Positions 45,550-57,557 are shown, counted from the stretch's first letter. The stretch is 62,047 bases of DNA from Anoxybacillus thermarum (GCF_000836725.1 NZ_JXTH01000009.1:1-62047), one strand, 5' to 3'. Translations and numbers: made by a program. Notes: generated by a model from the letters alone, not told the origin.

Positions 45550-46816
45550 ACGTGTACAAGGGACGGTTTCGCTTCGGCGGACGATTGAAAGCGGAACAGA
45601 AGAACAAAGACAAGCGGTAAAACGAATTATTGATGATGTGCGAAATAACGGGGATGCCGCACTAAAAAAATATACGGAAATGTTTGATGGCATTTCACTT
45701 CGTACGCTAGCGGTTACGCAAGAAGAAATTGAAGAAGCGTATTGGCTCATTGACGAAGAAATTGTTCATATTATTCGCGAAGCGGCACAAAACATTCGCG
45801 AATATCACGAGCGGCAACGCGCGACGTCATGGTTTATGACGCGCGAAGATGGAACGATTCTCGGACAAAAAGTGACGCCTCTTGATGCGGTCGGTTTATA
45901 TGTGCCGGGCGGAACAGCAGCTTATCCGTCGTCGGTACTGATGAATGTCATTCCTGCGCAAGTGGCTGGAGTGAAGCGTATCGTTATCGTTTCCCCGCCA
46001 AATGAGCGTGGGACGTTGCCGGCTGCTGTGCTTGTTGCGGCATGTGAGCTTGGTGTTCAAGAAATATATAAAGTGGGCGGCGCTCAAGCGATTGCTGCAT
46101 TAGCGTACGGCACGGAGACGATTGAGCCGGTCGATAAGATCTTTGGACCTGGAAACATTTATGTCGCACTCGCGAAAAGGGAAGTGTTCGGTCAAGTCGA
46201 TATTGATATGATTGCGGGACCGAGTGAAATTGTTGTGCTGGCGGATGAGACGGCAAAGCCGAATGAAATTGCGGCGGATTTATTATCGCAGGCGGAACAT
46301 GATGAACGAGCGGTTAGCATATTTGTTACACCGTCTTTACAGCTTGCGTTAAAAGTAGAAGAAGAAGTCGAAAAGCAATTAGCTACCCTCCCGCGAAAAA
46401 ACATCGCACAAAAGGCGATTCGCGATTATGGTGTCATTTATGTGACCGATACGATGAAGCAAGCGATTGACGTTGTAAACGAATTAGCGCCAGAACATTT
46501 AGAAATTATGACCGCCGAGCCGTTTGAGCAATTAAGTGACATTCGACATGCAGGTGCCATATTTTTAGGTCCGTACAGCTCTGAACCGGTTGGGGATTAT
46601 TTTGCGGGAACGAATCATGTATTACCGACAAATGGGACCGCCCGTTTTTCGTCTGGGCTAACAGTCGATGCATTCACGAAAAAATCAAGCATCGTTTTTT
46701 ATAGCGAGCAAGCATGGCAACAACATGGAGCGAAAATAGCCGCGTTTGCACGGTTAGAAGGACTTGAAGCACATGCGCGAGCAGTAGAGGAACGGTTGAA
46801 AAGGAGAGAAAAATAA
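45539..46816 (+). CDS. hisD: histidinol dehydrogenase
   Basis: 425 residues from ATG 45539, RBS GGGGGAGAG, overlapping hisG by 11 bases; a start at 45512 lies inside hisG. The zinc enzyme makes the last two oxidations to histidine. Signature region [20 protein letters not shown] and [14 protein letters not shown], with [20 protein letters not shown] upstream and [18 protein letters not shown] near the end. Confidence 0.97.
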   Translation: MRIERVQGTVSLRRTIESGTEEQRQAVKRIIDDVRNNGDAALKKYTEMFDGISLRTLAVTQEEIEEAYWLIDEEIVHIIREAAQNIREYHERQRATSWFMTREDGTILGQKVTPLDAVGLYVPGGTAAYPSSVLMNVIPAQVAGVKRIVIVSPPNERGTLPAAVLVAACELGVQEIYKVGGAQAIAALAYGTETIEPVDKIFGPGNIYVALAKREVFGQVDIDMIAGPSEIVVLADETAKPNEIAADLLSQAEHDERAVSIFVTPSLQLALKVEEEVEKQLATLPRKNIAQKAIRDYGVIYVTDTMKQAIDVVNELAPEHLEIMTAEPFEQLSDIRHAGAIFLGPYSSEPVGDYFAGTNHVLPTNGTARFSSGLTVDAFTKKSSIVFYSEQAWQQHGAKIAAFARLEGLEAHARAVEERLKRREK

Positions 46817-47400
46817 TGCGAACAGCGACAGTCAAACGAGTGACAAATGAAACACAAATTGAGCTTTCGTTTGCAATTGATGGGGAAGGAAAAGCAGAAT
46901 TAAAAACAGGGGTACCGTTTTTAACACATATGCTTGATTTATTTACAAAACATGGACATTTTAATTTATCTGTTCACGCAAAAGGAGATACGCACATTGA
47001 CGATCATCATACGACAGAAGATATCGGCATTTGTTTAGGGCAAGCGATTCGAGAAGCGCTCGGCGATAAAAAAGGGATAAAACGATACGGAAATGCGTTC
47101 GTTCCGATGGACGATGCGCTTGCCCAAGTCGTGATTGATGTAAGCAATCGTCCACATCTCGAGTTTCGCGGTCAGTTTCCAAGCGAAAAAGTAGGCACGT
47201 TTGATGTCGAGCTCGTGCACGAATTTTTATGGAAGTTAGCGTTAGAAGCACGAATGAATGTACACGTCACGATCCATTACGGTCGCAATACGCACCATAT
47301 GATTGAAGCGGTATTTAAAGCGCTCGCTCGTGCGCTCGATGAGGCAACGATGATCGATCCGCGCGTAAAATCGGTACCGTCGACGAAAGGGATGTTGTAA
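46816..47400 (+). CDS. hisB: imidazoleglycerol-phosphate dehydratase
   Basis: 194 residues, dehydratase only (no phosphatase domain), ATG 46816 overlapping the hisD stop. Mn ligands lie in DDHHTTEDIGICLGQAI and NTHHMIEAVFKALARAL, and in FLTHMLDLFTKHGHFNL. Normal size for a monofunctional HisB. Confidence 0.97.
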   Translation: MRTATVKRVTNETQIELSFAIDGEGKAELKTGVPFLTHMLDLFTKHGHFNLSVHAKGDTHIDDHHTTEDIGICLGQAIREALGDKKGIKRYGNAFVPMDDALAQVVIDVSNRPHLEFRGQFPSEKVGTFDVELVHEFLWKLALEARMNVHVTIHYGRNTHHMIEAVFKALARALDEATMIDPRVKSVPSTKGML

Positions 47401-48033
47401 ATGATCGGCATCATTGATTATGGAATGGGAAATTTATACAGCGTCAGTAAAGCGTTAGAACGGCTAAACGTACCGTATATTGTTGAAAGTCATCAAGATC
47501 AATTGCGCCAAGCAGATGGCTTCATTTTACCGGGCGTTGGATCATTTAAAGATGCGATACACATATTGACGGAAACGAATCTAGACTCGTTTATCCACGA
47601 ACAAGTAGCGAAAGGAAAGCCGATTCTCGGCATTTGTTTAGGCATGCAACTGTTGTTTGAAGAAAGCGAAGAAAATGGTTTGACGTCTGGTTTAAAATTG
47701 CTCCCAGGCCGCGTCGTTCGTTTTAGCGGTGTGACGAAAGAGGGAGAACGATATAAAGTGCCACATATGGGGTGGAATGAGCTCGTTTTTCATCAACGAT
47801 CTCCGCTTTTTGATGGTGTTGAGCGAGGGCACGTATATTTCGTTCATTCGTATTATGTGCAAACGAGTGAGCCAACGGTTGTGTTAGCTAGCGCCCAATA
47901 TGATGTGGAAGTTCCTGCGGTTGTTGGACGTGGCGCAATATTTGGTACACAATTTCATCCAGAGAAAAGCGGAACGCTCGGTATGCGTCTATTGCAAAAC
48001 TATGCGAGGATTGTAGAAAGGGAGAGGGGCTAA
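47401..48033 (+). CDS. hisH: imidazole glycerol phosphate synthase glutaminase subunit
   Basis: 210 residues starting directly after the hisB stop. Class I glutamine amidotransferase with nucleophile Cys in [17 protein letters not shown], oxyanion GVGSFKDA, and His/Glu of [10 protein letters not shown]. It feeds ammonia to HisF. Confidence 0.97.
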   Translation: MIGIIDYGMGNLYSVSKALERLNVPYIVESHQDQLRQADGFILPGVGSFKDAIHILTETNLDSFIHEQVAKGKPILGICLGMQLLFEESEENGLTSGLKLLPGRVVRFSGVTKEGERYKVPHMGWNELVFHQRSPLFDGVERGHVYFVHSYYVQTSEPTVVLASAQYDVEVPAVVGRGAIFGTQFHPEKSGTLGMRLLQNYARIVERERG

Positions 48034-48761
48034 TGTTTACTATTTATCCAGCGATCGATATGCGCGGTGGGAAGTGCGTTCGCCTTACACAAGGAGATTA
48101 CAATCAAGAAACGGTATACGGTCATTCCCCAGTTGAAATGGCTCGTTCGTTCGTTTTACAAGGCGCGACATGGATTCATATGGTCGATTTAGATGGGGCG
48201 AAAGAAGGGAGACGAGTGAATGATACATTCGTCGTTGAAGTAGCAAATACGCTTGGGGTGAGTGTTCAAATTGGTGGCGGCATTCGTACGGAAGAAGATG
48301 TCGCATATTATTTAGAGCGAGGTGTGGCACGCGTCATTTTAGGGAGCGCAGCCATTTCAAATCCTCCATTTGTAAAAGCGATGCTTCGCACATATGGTGA
48401 GCGCATTGTCATCGGCATTGATGCGAAAAATGGGTTTGTTGCGACGGAAGGATGGACGCATACATCAACGATCGATGCTGTTGAACTTGGCAAACAGCTT
48501 GCGGAAGCTGGGGCGGAAACGTTTATTTTTACTGATATCGCGACAGATGGAATGTTATCAGGACCAAATATCGACGCGGTCGTTCGGCTAGCGAAAGAAA
48601 CGAACAAACGTGTCATTGCCTCCGGCGGCATTCGCTCGCTTGATGATTTACGCGCTTTAAAACAATTCGAAAACGACGGAGTATGTGGAGCAATTGTCGG
48701 CAAAGCGTTATATACAAATCAGTTTACCGTCGCTGAGGCGTTAAAGGCGGTGGAGAAATGA
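48033..48761 (+). CDS. hisA: ProFAR isomerase (phosphoribosylformimino-AICAR ribotide isomerase)
   Basis: 242 residues; ATG 48033 overlaps the hisH stop. The TIM-barrel has Asp8-region [40 protein letters not shown] and [16 protein letters not shown], with the second acid in [14 protein letters not shown]. It is paralogous to hisF downstream. Confidence 0.97.
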   Translation: MFTIYPAIDMRGGKCVRLTQGDYNQETVYGHSPVEMARSFVLQGATWIHMVDLDGAKEGRRVNDTFVVEVANTLGVSVQIGGGIRTEEDVAYYLERGVARVILGSAAISNPPFVKAMLRTYGERIVIGIDAKNGFVATEGWTHTSTIDAVELGKQLAEAGAETFIFTDIATDGMLSGPNIDAVVRLAKETNKRVIASGGIRSLDDLRALKQFENDGVCGAIVGKALYTNQFTVAEALKAVEK

Positions 48762-49516
48762 TTACAAAGCGCATTATCCCTTGTTTAGATGTGAAAGATG
48801 GTCGCGTCGTGAAAGGCGTGCAATTTGTTTCCTTGCGCGATGCGGGCGATCCGGTTGAGCTTGCGCGCGTATACGATGAACAAGGGGCGGACGAGCTTGT
48901 TTTTTTAGATATTTCTGCGTCACATGAAGGACGAAAAACGATGGTAGACGTCGTGCGCCGTGTTGCTGCTCAGCTTGCGATTCCGTTTACTGTCGGAGGC
49001 GGAATTCGAACATTAGAAGATATGAAAACGATTTTGCGTGCGGGGGCGGACAAAGTGTCTGTCAATACATCGGCATTGTTGCGTCCCGAGCTTATTACAG
49101 AAGGAGCGCAATTTTTTGGTTCGCAATGTATTGTTGTGGCAATTGACGCAAAGTATGATCCAACGATGCAGTCGTGGCGCGTCTATACGCATGGCGGTCG
49201 GCGCCCAACGGATTGGGAAGTCGTTGACTGGGCGAAAGAGGCTGTGAAGCGCGGGGCAGGAGAAATTTTATTAACAAGTATGGATCGCGATGGCGGAAAA
49301 GATGGATTTGATTTAGAGTTAACGAAACGAGTAAGTGAAGCGGTGACCGTCCCTGTCATTGCATCGGGAGGAGCAGGGTGCGCTCAACATTTTGTTGATG
49401 TGTTTCAAATGGCTCAAGCGGATGCGGCATTAGCTGCCTCGATTTTTCATTATAAAGAAACGTCTGTCCAACAAGTGAAACAGTACGTGCGCGAAAAGGG
49501 GGTAAACGTTCGATGA
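48758..49516 (+). CDS. hisF: imidazole glycerol phosphate synthase cyclase subunit
   Basis: 252 residues; ATG 48758 overlaps hisA by four bases. Catalytic Asp11 in [18 protein letters not shown] and Asp130 region in [10 protein letters not shown], phosphate loops [11 protein letters not shown] and [13 protein letters not shown]. Forms IGP synthase with HisH. Confidence 0.97.
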   Translation: MITKRIIPCLDVKDGRVVKGVQFVSLRDAGDPVELARVYDEQGADELVFLDISASHEGRKTMVDVVRRVAAQLAIPFTVGGGIRTLEDMKTILRAGADKVSVNTSALLRPELITEGAQFFGSQCIVVAIDAKYDPTMQSWRVYTHGGRRPTDWEVVDWAKEAVKRGAGEILLTSMDRDGGKDGFDLELTKRVSEAVTVPVIASGGAGCAQHFVDVFQMAQADAALAASIFHYKETSVQQVKQYVREKGVNVR

Positions 49517-50127
49517 ATATTCGATTTAATGAGCAAGGGCTTGTGCCGGCCATCGTACAAGATGCGCACAGTAAAGAAGTGCTGACATTAGCATATATGA
49601 ACGAGCAATCGCTACAAAAAACGTTAGAAACGAAAGAAACATGGTTTTACAGTCGCTCGCGGCAAGAGCTATGGCATAAAGGGGAAACGTCCGGAAACGT
49701 ACAAAAAGTGGTTGACATTCGCTACGACTGCGATGCAGACGCACTTCTTATTCTTGTTGAGCCAAAAGGACCGGCATGCCATACGGGAGAATATTCTTGT
49801 TTTCATCATCGGTTGCAAGATGAAAAGCCTGTTGCCAAACCAGATCGTTTTGCAGTGCTAAATGTGTTAGAATCGGTCATTGCGGAGCGTGAAGCGAAGC
49901 GTCCTGAAGGATCGTACACAACATATTTATTTGAAAAAGGAATCGATAAAATCGCAAAAAAAGTTGGGGAAGAAGCAGCAGAAGTCATTATTGCAGCAAA
50001 AAACCGTTCAAAAGAAGAACTGCGATGGGAAGCAGCCGATTTATTGTATCATTTGCTCGTTTTGTTGCGTGAACAGCGCGTGTCGCTTGATGATGTGCTT
50101 TCTGTATTAGCGGAGCGTCATCGATAA
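49513..50127 (+). CDS. hisI: bifunctional phosphoribosyl-AMP cyclohydrolase / phosphoribosyl-ATP pyrophosphatase
   Basis: 204 residues; ATG 49513 overlaps hisF. The cyclohydrolase half carries [20 protein letters not shown] and the metal-binding [20 protein letters not shown] with CHTGEYSCF. The pyrophosphatase half starts near residue 115 ([31 protein letters not shown]). It ends the his operon. Confidence 0.97.
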   Translation: MNIRFNEQGLVPAIVQDAHSKEVLTLAYMNEQSLQKTLETKETWFYSRSRQELWHKGETSGNVQKVVDIRYDCDADALLILVEPKGPACHTGEYSCFHHRLQDEKPVAKPDRFAVLNVLESVIAEREAKRPEGSYTTYLFEKGIDKIAKKVGEEAAEVIIAAKNRSKEELRWEAADLLYHLLVLLREQRVSLDDVLSVLAERHR

Positions 50128-50135
50128 CGCTTTTT
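50114..50135 (+). terminator. weak terminator at the end of the his operon
   Basis: AGCGT (50114-50118) and ACGCT (50127-50131) with an eight-base loop, then TTTT; the stem includes the hisI stop. Confidence 0.45.
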
Positions 50136-50147
50136 CGCCCATCCATG

Positions 50148-50175
50148 TTGTTCTGGAGCGAAAATGTGGTATACT
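50148..50175 (+). promoter_or_regulatory. promoter of the TPR gene yvcD
   Basis: TTGTTC (50148-50153), 16-base spacer, and an extended -10, TGGTATACT (50167-50175). Confidence 0.65.
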
Positions 50176-50210
50176 TTCTTTCGGTGAAAGAAATCAACAT
50201 GGAGGGTTCG

Positions 50211-51653
50211 ATGGAAAAACATTTGCAAAAACGTGTCGGAAAAGTTATTCCGTTTATTCAAGACGGTACGTACTTTTTTAATAAAGGGTTAGCATGCTAT
50301 CGTCGCCGTGATTTGCATAAAGCGAAAGCATATTTGCAACGGGCGGTACAACTTGAGCCAGAACAAACCACATTTGCATGTCAATTGGCGATTGTATTGT
50401 CAGAATTAGGGGAATATGCGCAATCGAACGAATGGTTATTGCGCGTCATTGAACGTGATGACGATTTAACGGAATGCTTTTATTTTTTAGCAAACAACTA
50501 TGCCCACTTAGGGTTATTTGGCGAGGCGGCGAAGTATGCTGAACAATATATGGAGCGCGAGCCAGACGGGGAATTTGCGGAATATACGCTCGATTTATTA
50601 GATATTTTAACGATTGAACAAGATGATGATGAGTGGCTCAATTATGACGAGATGTTAATAAAACAAGAACGGGCTCGCTCGCTGCTTGAAAAAGGTGAAT
50701 TTCAGGAAGCGATTGCTTTGTTTGAAGAAATGATTAAACAACATCCAGAAAATTGGGCCGCTTACAACAATTTAGCGCTCGCTTATTTTTATCAAGGGAA
50801 TGTCGAAAAAGCGAGACGAACGATCGAATATATTTTGGAAAAAAATCCAGGCAATTTACATGCGCTTTGCAATGATGCGGTATTTTCGTATTATTTACGG
50901 GAGCAAGAGCGATTGTTTTTACTCACTCATTCGTTGCAAAACGTATATCCGATTTCATTTGAGCATCGTTATAAGCTTGGAGTGACGTTTGCGATTGTTG
51001 GACGCTATGACTTAGCTTTTCAATGGTTTCGTCAATTACAACGGCGCGGCTTTGAAGGAGATGCACCGTTTTATTATTGGTATGCATATGCTGCATATCA
51101 TATGGGATGTCGCACGTTGGCGGAGTCGATGTGGCAAAAATTAATTGTGCTTCATCCAGATAAAAAAGGAAGCGAGCCATGGCGCTATCGTGAACAGACG
51201 ATTGAGCATATTCAATCGCTATTTGAAAAGCAAGATATCGCTTCTTCATTTTATGCGTTATATTTAATTAGCAAATCGTTTGTAGCAGACGATTGTCCGT
51301 TTCCGAAGCAATCGTGGTCTCATCCGTTTTTACAGCAGTGGAGCGATTATATATATGGAAATAAATCTCAAAAACCTATGGTAGATGCGCACCGCATTGT
51401 CACGTTACTTGTTCAACATAACGGTTTTGAATACGAGGCTTTATATATTGCTTGGTTTTCTTTTTTTGTTGAGGCGATGAGGGAAATCGATTCATTTTCC
51501 AATCACGAGGCTTGGGCAGCGGCGTTTGAATATATGTTTCGTAAACATCGTGGTGAGCGTGTGACGCAGCGAATGCTTGGAGAACGTTATGGAGTGTCCG
51601 TCGCAACGATTGGAAAGTATGTGAAAGTGATTAAACAAACGTGGCACGAATGA
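50211..51653 (+). CDS. yvcD: TPR-repeat protein with C-terminal helix-turn-helix
   Basis: 480 residues from ATG 50211, with GGAGGG at 50201-50206; frames starting at 50145 or 50199 would cover the promoter or RBS. TPR motifs are clear at about 30-65 (GLACYRRRDLHKAKAYLQRA), 175-245 (ARSLLEKGEFQEAIALFEEM; NNLALAYFYQGNVEKARRTI). The C-terminal 40 residues resemble a small helix-turn-helix (VTQRMLGERYGVSVATIGKY). It is cytoplasmic. Position between hisI and trxB equals B. subtilis yvcD; its role is not known. Confidence 0.82.
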   Translation: MEKHLQKRVGKVIPFIQDGTYFFNKGLACYRRRDLHKAKAYLQRAVQLEPEQTTFACQLAIVLSELGEYAQSNEWLLRVIERDDDLTECFYFLANNYAHLGLFGEAAKYAEQYMEREPDGEFAEYTLDLLDILTIEQDDDEWLNYDEMLIKQERARSLLEKGEFQEAIALFEEMIKQHPENWAAYNNLALAYFYQGNVEKARRTIEYILEKNPGNLHALCNDAVFSYYLREQERLFLLTHSLQNVYPISFEHRYKLGVTFAIVGRYDLAFQWFRQLQRRGFEGDAPFYYWYAYAAYHMGCRTLAESMWQKLIVLHPDKKGSEPWRYREQTIEHIQSLFEKQDIASSFYALYLISKSFVADDCPFPKQSWSHPFLQQWSDYIYGNKSQKPMVDAHRIVTLLVQHNGFEYEALYIAWFSFFVEAMREIDSFSNHEAWAAAFEYMFRKHRGERVTQRMLGERYGVSVATIGKYVKVIKQTWHE

Positions 51654-51710
51654 GCAAGTTAATAGACCCTTTTGTTTTGTTGTATTACGATAGAAATATG
51701 GAAACGATAA

Positions 51711-52691
<981 letters not shown>

Positions 52692-52792
52692 TAAAAACGT
52701 AATGTTGCTTTAATTGAACTGTAACACGCTTGAAACAATAAAAGAGTATGATAAAAGTAAGTAATTGACCCCCTTTTTATATACACTTGTTG

Positions 52793-52825
52793 GCACGGGC
52801 TTTCGTCCCGTGCTTTCTTTTTTAT
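52793..52825 (+). terminator. rho-independent terminator in the trxB-yvcI interval
   Basis: GCACGGG (52793-52799) and CCCGTGC (52807-52813), then TTTCTTTTTT. Confidence 0.85.
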
Positions 52826-52852
52826 GTGATGAAAACGTTTCAAAATTTATAC

Positions 52853-52881
52853 TTTGTGACCGTTTGTAAGAAATAGTATAA
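52853..52881 (+). promoter_or_regulatory. sigma-A promoter of yvcI-rapZ-yvcK-whiA-crh
   Basis: TTGTGA (52853-52858), 17-base spacer, TATAAT (52876-52881), about 44 bases before the yvcI start. Confidence 0.75.
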
Positions 52882-52924
52882 TGAAAAAAACATATTCATT
52901 ATTGAGTATTGAGGTGAACGGACG

Positions 52925-53383
52925 TTGCAACGAGTAACGAACTGCGTATTAGTAAAAGACGGACACGTTCTTTTGTTGAAAAAGCCTCGGCGTGGCTGGT
53001 GGGTGGCGCCGGGTGGAAAAATGGAACAAGGGGAATCGGTACGAGAAGCTTGTGTGCGTGAATATCGTGAGGAAACAGGCATTTATATTAAAAACCCGCA
53101 ATTAAAAGGGGTATTTACATTTGTCATGAAACGAGGAGAAGAAGTCGTTTCGGAGTGGATGATGTTCACATTTTTTGCGGAACATTTTGAAGGTGAAAAC
53201 GTATTACAATGTGAAGAAGGAGAACTTGCTTGGCATCCCATTGAGCACATTCCAACGCTTCCGATGGCGCCGGGCGATTACCATATTATTGATTATGTCA
53301 TTAAAGGAACAGGAATCATGTATGGCACGTTTACGTATACAGAGGAATTTGAGCTGTTGTCTTACCGACTTGATCCGAGTTAA
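52925..53383 (+). CDS. yvcI: Nudix hydrolase
   Basis: 152 residues from TTG 52925 (RBS GAGGTGAACGG). The Nudix box is complete: [20 protein letters not shown] followed by ETGI. The family hydrolyses nucleoside diphosphate derivatives; the substrate here is unknown. First gene of the conserved yvcI-rapZ-yvcK-whiA-crh operon. Confidence 0.92.
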   Translation: MQRVTNCVLVKDGHVLLLKKPRRGWWVAPGGKMEQGESVREACVREYREETGIYIKNPQLKGVFTFVMKRGEEVVSEWMMFTFFAEHFEGENVLQCEEGELAWHPIEHIPTLPMAPGDYHIIDYVIKGTGIMYGTFTYTEEFELLSYRLDPS

Positions 53384-53400
53384 AGAGAGGGGAGAGAAAG

Positions 53401-54291
53401 ATGAGCACAGGTTCAGCACACATTCAAATGGTTATTATTACCGGTATGTCAGGGGCAGGAAAAACGGTGGCTATCCAGAGCTTTGAAGATTTAGGCTATT
53501 TTTGTGTCGACAATTTACCGCCGACATTATTGCCGAAGTTTCTTGAATTAATTCGTGAATCAGGAAATAAAATGAATAAAATTGCGCTCGTCATGGATTT
53601 GCGGAGCCGTGACTTTTTTGACCGTCTCTTTGCCGCGCTAGATGATTTAGCGGAAACATCATGGGTGACTCCACAAATTTTATTTTTAGATGCAAGCGAT
53701 GCGACGCTCGTGAGCCGTTATAAAGAAACGCGCCGTTCCCATCCCCTTGCGCCGAGCGGATTGCCGCTTGAAGGAATTAAGTTGGAGCGCGAGTTGCTTG
53801 AAGAATTAAAAGGGCGGGCGCAAATGATTATTGATACGTCCAGCTTAAAACCGCGAGAGTTGCGTGAAAAAATTGTTCAAACATTTGCAACACCAACAAC
53901 GACAACCTTTTCTGTAAATGTCGTTTCATTTGGTTTCAAATACGGTCTACCGATTGATGCCGATCTCGTTTTTGATGTACGCTTCTTGCCAAATCCGCAC
54001 TACATTGAACATATGCGTCCGAAAACAGGATTAGATGAAGAAGTGTCATCTTACGTATTAAAGTGGACGGAAACGCAAAAATTTATTGAAAAAGTCAAAG
54101 ATTTGTTGGCGTTTATGCTTCCGCACTATAAACGAGAAGGAAAAAGCCAAGTTGTAATTGCAATCGGATGTACAGGTGGACAGCATCGTTCTGTTACGTT
54201 AGCCGAGTATATCGCGAGCCATTTTGCAGACGAATATACAACGCACGTGTCACATCGAGATATTGCAAAAAGAAAGGATACGTACCGATGA
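53401..54291 (+). CDS. rapZ: RapZ/YvcJ-family nucleotide-binding protein
   Basis: 296 residues. Walker [21 protein letters not shown] and the C-terminal signature [19 protein letters not shown], with [20 protein letters not shown] in between. In E. coli RapZ guides decay of the GlmZ RNA; in B. subtilis YvcJ binds and hydrolyses nucleotides and influences competence. The stop overlaps yvcK. Confidence 0.95.
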   Translation: MSTGSAHIQMVIITGMSGAGKTVAIQSFEDLGYFCVDNLPPTLLPKFLELIRESGNKMNKIALVMDLRSRDFFDRLFAALDDLAETSWVTPQILFLDASDATLVSRYKETRRSHPLAPSGLPLEGIKLERELLEELKGRAQMIIDTSSLKPRELREKIVQTFATPTTTTFSVNVVSFGFKYGLPIDADLVFDVRFLPNPHYIEHMRPKTGLDEEVSSYVLKWTETQKFIEKVKDLLAFMLPHYKREGKSQVVIAIGCTGGQHRSVTLAEYIASHFADEYTTHVSHRDIAKRKDTYR

Positions 54292-55253
54292 AAAAAATTG
54301 TTGTCATTGGTGGGGGAACAGGTCTCCCTGTGTTGCTTCGCGGGCTGAAGCAATATAATGTCGATTTAACAGCGATTGTGACCGTTGCAGATGACGGTGG
54401 CAGTTCAGGAAGATTGCGCGACGAACTCGATATGCCCCCGCCTGGAGATATTCGAAATGTGCTTGCTGCTCTTTCAGATGTGGAGCCGCTAATTATTGAA
54501 TTATTTCAACATCGCTTTGAAAACGGAAATGGGTTATCAGGTCATTCGCTCGGCAATTTAATTTTAGCGGCGATGACGTCAATTACCGGCGATTTTGTGC
54601 ATGCGGTTCGTGAAATGGGGAAAGTGTTAAATGTGCGTGGAAAAGTGTTGCCAGCAGCGAATGAAAGCGTTGTGTTGCATGCAGAAATGGAAGATGGGAC
54701 GATTGTATCAGGGGAGTCAAAAATTCCGTATTCCGGAAAAAAAATAAAGCGTGTATTTTTAACTCCGACAAATATTGAACCGCTCGAAGAAACGATTATA
54801 GAATTGCGGTCGGCCGACTTAATTGTCATCGGTCCCGGAAGTTTGTACACAAGCATTTTACCGAACCTACTCGTTCCTAAACTTGGCGAAGAGGTATGTC
54901 AATCCAAAGCGAAAAAAGTATATATATGCAACGTCATGACCCAGGCAGGAGAAACGTTAAACTATACAGCGAGCGATCATGTGAAAGCGCTGTATGATCA
55001 TATGGCGTGTGCATTTTTAGATGCAATCATTGTAAACGATGCGCCGATTTTGCCAGAAACAAAGGAGCGATATGCAAAAGAATTGGCTGCGCCGGTCGTT
55101 TGCGATACAGCGCAGTTAGAAGCGCTCGGTTTACAAGTCATTTGTGATGCGATCATTGATGAGCGAGATGGAACGGTGCGTCACGATACAAAAAAAGTAG
55201 CGGCGTTGCTCCTTTCGCTCCTTGCACCTCCTTCCCACGGCACATATTCATAG
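54288..55253 (+). CDS. yvcK: gluconeogenesis/morphogenesis factor YvcK (CofD-like)
   Basis: 321 residues from ATG 54288, overlapping the rapZ stop; an open frame extends back to 54168 inside rap[55 protein letters not shown] and [19 protein letters not shown] are typical. YvcK binds UDP-sugars and supports growth and shape on gluconeogenic carbon sources in B. subtilis. Confidence 0.95.
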   Translation: MKKIVVIGGGTGLPVLLRGLKQYNVDLTAIVTVADDGGSSGRLRDELDMPPPGDIRNVLAALSDVEPLIIELFQHRFENGNGLSGHSLGNLILAAMTSITGDFVHAVREMGKVLNVRGKVLPAANESVVLHAEMEDGTIVSGESKIPYSGKKIKRVFLTPTNIEPLEETIIELRSADLIVIGPGSLYTSILPNLLVPKLGEEVCQSKAKKVYICNVMTQAGETLNYTASDHVKALYDHMACAFLDAIIVNDAPILPETKERYAKELAAPVVCDTAQLEALGLQVICDAIIDERDGTVRHDTKKVAALLLSLLAPPSHGTYS

Positions 55254-55265
55254 GGGGTGAGATTG

Positions 55266-56228
55266 TTGTCGTTTGCATCGGAAACAAAAAAAGAATTGAC
55301 GAATATCGAAGTAAAGACGTGTTGTTTAAAAGCGGAATTGTCCGCCTTAATTCGAATGAACGGTTCGATTTCGTTTTCCAATCGTCGACTATTGTTAAAT
55401 ATTCAAACGGAAAATGCCGCAATTGCAAGGCGGATTTATACGTTATTAAAAAAAGGGTACGACGTAGCGGTCGAACTACTTGTTCGTAAAAAGATGCGAC
55501 TAAAGAAAAATAACGTGTATATTGTACGCGTGGTAGAAGGGACGCATGAGTTATTGTCGGATTTAAAAATTATGGAAGAAGGATTTTCTTTCGTCCGCTC
55601 CATTTCACCAGAGCTTGTGCAAAAAAAATGTTGCAAGCGTTCGTATTTGCGGGGCGCCTTTTTAGCTGGGGGATCTGTCAACAATCCGGAAACATCGTCT
55701 TATCATTTAGAAATTTTTTCATTGTATCGTGAGCATAACGAATCGCTTTGTGAACTGATGAACACGAATTTTCATTTACATGCGCGCACGCTCGAGCGAA
55801 AAAAAGGGTTTATTACGTATTTAAAAGAAGCAGAGAAAATTGGGGAATTTTTAAGCATTATCGGCGCGCATCAAGCGTTATTGCGATTTGAAGATGTGCG
55901 TATCGTCCGCGATATGCGCAATTCTGTCAATCGTCTTGTCAATTGCGAAACGGCGAACTTAAACAAAACGATTGGTGCAGCGTTACGCCAAGTCGAAAAC
56001 ATTCGTTATATTGATGAAACGATCGGACTTGATCAACTGCCAGAAAAACTTCGTGAAATTGCAAAATTGCGCATGGAATATCAAGATGTAACATTAAAAG
56101 AACTTGGGGAAATGGTTACAGGAGGAAAAATTAGTAAATCTGGTATTAACCATCGTCTGCGCAAATTAGATGAAATTGCGGAACGACTTCGTGCCGGTCA
56201 GCCAATTGATTTCCATAAATCTTTATAA
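55266..56228 (+). CDS. whiA: DNA-binding protein WhiA
   Basis: 320 residues if started at TTG 55266 ([10 protein letters not shown]), which matches the usual WhiA N-terminus; GTG 55257 lies in the GGGGGTGA RBS. LAGLIDADG-like N-terminal domain ([20 protein letters not shown]) and a C-terminal helix-turn-helix ([37 protein letters not shown]). In bacilli it influences cell division and chromosome segregation. Confidence 0.95.
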   Translation: MSFASETKKELTNIEVKTCCLKAELSALIRMNGSISFSNRRLLLNIQTENAAIARRIYTLLKKGYDVAVELLVRKKMRLKKNNVYIVRVVEGTHELLSDLKIMEEGFSFVRSISPELVQKKCCKRSYLRGAFLAGGSVNNPETSSYHLEIFSLYREHNESLCELMNTNFHLHARTLERKKGFITYLKEAEKIGEFLSIIGAHQALLRFEDVRIVRDMRNSVNRLVNCETANLNKTIGAALRQVENIRYIDETIGLDQLPEKLREIAKLRMEYQDVTLKELGEMVTGGKISKSGINHRLRKLDEIAERLRAGQPIDFHKSL

Positions 56229-56249
56229 AATTAATAGGAGGAATACATG

Positions 56250-56507
56250 ATGGTAGAAAAACAAGTGGAAGTACGCCTAAAAACAGGATTGCAAGCACGT
56301 CCAGCAGCGTTGTTTGTTCAAGAAGCGAACCGCTTTTCAGCTGACGTTTATATCGAAAAAGACGGGAAAAAAGTAAATGCGAAAAGTATTATGGGCGTCA
56401 TGAGCTTGGCGATTCATACAGGGGCGGTCATTACGATTTATGCGGATGGATCCGATGAACAAGAAGCGTTAAACAAGCTTGTTCACTATGTTGAACAAGA
56501 AGCATAA
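56250..56507 (+). CDS. crh: catabolite repression HPr-like protein Crh
   Basis: 85 residues from ATG 56250 (ATG 56247 adjacent; RBS AGGAGG). The HPr fold is present, but the phosphotransfer His15 of HPr is Gln15 (KTGLQARPAA), so it cannot take part in sugar transport. Ser46 (NAKSIMG) is kept and is the site phosphorylated by HprK, whose gene is at 39739. P-Ser-Crh is a corepressor for CcpA. Confidence 0.95.
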   Translation: MVEKQVEVRLKTGLQARPAALFVQEANRFSADVYIEKDGKKVNAKSIMGVMSLAIHTGAVITIYADGSDEQEALNKLVHYVEQEA

Positions 56508-56510
56508 TAA

Positions 56511-56536
56511 AAAAAGGCGGGCATGCCGCCTTTTTT
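56511..56536. terminator. bidirectional terminator between crh and clpP
   Basis: AAGGCGG and CCGCCTT around GGCATG (about 56514-56532), flanked by A and T tracts on both sides; the two genes converge here. Confidence 0.85.
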
Positions 56537-57126
56537 TATTTTTCGTCAACGCGTGTTAATACGCGGTCAATTAAACCATACTCTTTTGCTTTTTCAGCTG
56601 TCATAAAGTTGTCGCGGTCTGTGTCGCGCTCAATGACTTCGATCGGTTGTCCTGTATTTTCAGACAAAATGCGGTTTAATTTATCGCGTAAGAATAAAAT
56701 GCGTTTTGCCGCAATTTCAATTTCTGTCGCTTGACCTTGTACGCCACCAAGCGGCTGATGAATCATAATTTCGCTATTTGGTAACGCAAACCGTTTTCCT
56801 TTGGCGCCCGCTGCGAGTAAAAATGCGCCCATAGAAGCAGCCATACCGATACAAATCGTTGATACGTCTGGTTTAATAAATTGCATCGTGTCGTAAATTG
56901 CCATGCCGGCTGTAATGGATCCACCCGGACTGTTAATGTAAAGAGAAATATCTTTTTCAGGATCTTCTGCTGCTAAAAATAAAAGTTGAGAAACGATCGA
57001 GTTGGCAACATGATCGTCAATTGGGCTTCCTAAAATAATGATGCGGTCTTTTAATAAACGGGAGTAAATGTCATAGGCGCGCTCCCCGCGGCTCGTTTGT
57101 TCAATAACTGTAGGAATTAAGTTCAT
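56536..57126 (-). CDS. clpP: ATP-dependent Clp protease proteolytic subunit
   Basis: 196 residues on the minus strand, RBS GGAGGAGGAAG. Catalytic Ser in [17 protein letters not shown], His in [16 protein letters not shown] and Asp in [15 protein letters not shown] give the triad. It forms the tetradecameric chamber that works with ClpX, ClpC and ClpE. It has its own promoter with a CtsR operator. Confidence 0.98.
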   Translation of the reverse strand: MNLIPTVIEQTSRGERAYDIYSRLLKDRIIILGSPIDDHVANSIVSQLLFLAAEDPEKDISLYINSPGGSITAGMAIYDTMQFIKPDVSTICIGMAASMGAFLLAAGAKGKRFALPNSEIMIHQPLGGVQGQATEIEIAAKRILFLRDKLNRILSENTGQPIEVIERDTDRDNFMTAEKAKEYGLIDRVLTRVDEK

Positions 57127-57148
57127 ACTCTTCCTCCTCCAATAAATC

Positions 57149-57195
57149 GTTTTTTATGTACTTCTATCATACAAAAAAGGTCAATAAAGGTCAAA
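57149..57195 (-). promoter_or_regulatory. clpP promoter with overlapping CtsR operator
   Basis: On the minus strand TTGACC, a 17-base spacer and TATGAT form the promoter. On the plus strand GGTCAATAAAGGTCAAA at 57179-57195 matches the CtsR heptad repeat (RGTCAAANANRGTCAAA) at 16 of 17 positions and covers the -35. Heat-shock control by CtsR is therefore expected. Confidence 0.88.
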
Positions 57196-57288
57196 TAAAA
57201 CACCTTCTGCTTATATGTATTCGCTTTTTTTCTTCTACATCCCTTCTTACATCGTTTCCTCTTCCTAAAATTTTAAACGTCATTTCTC

Positions 57289-57317
57289 TTGCAATTTTTT
57301 TATGTGTTCACTATAAT
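57289..57317 (+). promoter_or_regulatory. promoter of tRNA-Arg
   Basis: TTGCAA (57289-57294), 17-base spacer, TATAAT (57312-57317), 21 bases before the tRNA. Confidence 0.75.
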
Positions 57318-57338
57318 GGTAAGTGCATTTATCATTGC

Positions 57339-57410
57339 GCCCTCGTAGTGTAGTGGATAGCACGAGAGATTCCGGTTCTCTTAGCGTGGGTTCGAATCCT
57401 GCCGAGGGCG
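57339..57410 (+). tRNA. tRNA-Arg (anticodon CCG)
   Basis: A 72-base cloverleaf: acceptor GCCCTCG/CGAGGGC, D stem GTGT/GCAC, anticodon stem AGAGA/TCTCT with loop TTCCGGT giving anticodon CCG, T arm GTGGG-TTCGAAT-CCTGC, discriminator G. CCA is not encoded; eight T follow at once and end transcription. A phage integrase remnant lies 135 bases downstream, so this gene is the likely attachment site. Confidence 0.95.
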
Positions 57411-57523
57411 TTTTTTTTATCTCGATGGTTCAGATTAAAAATCACCAAACCCTTGATACGACTGCGTTTGCGGTCGTTTTTTATTTTTCGAAAATCCGAT
57501 TGAAAACGATAGAATTCGAAAAA

Positions 57524-57557
57524 ATTTTGCACGAATTTTGCACGGCTATTTTGCATG
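57524..57557. repeat. three short direct repeats next to the integrase end
   Basis: ATTTTGCACG at 57524-57533 and 57535-57544 and ATTTTGCATG at 57548-57557, spaced 11 and 13 bases. Clustered short repeats between a tRNA attachment site and integrase resemble arm-type integrase binding sites; the last copy overlaps the integrase stop. Confidence 0.45.
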
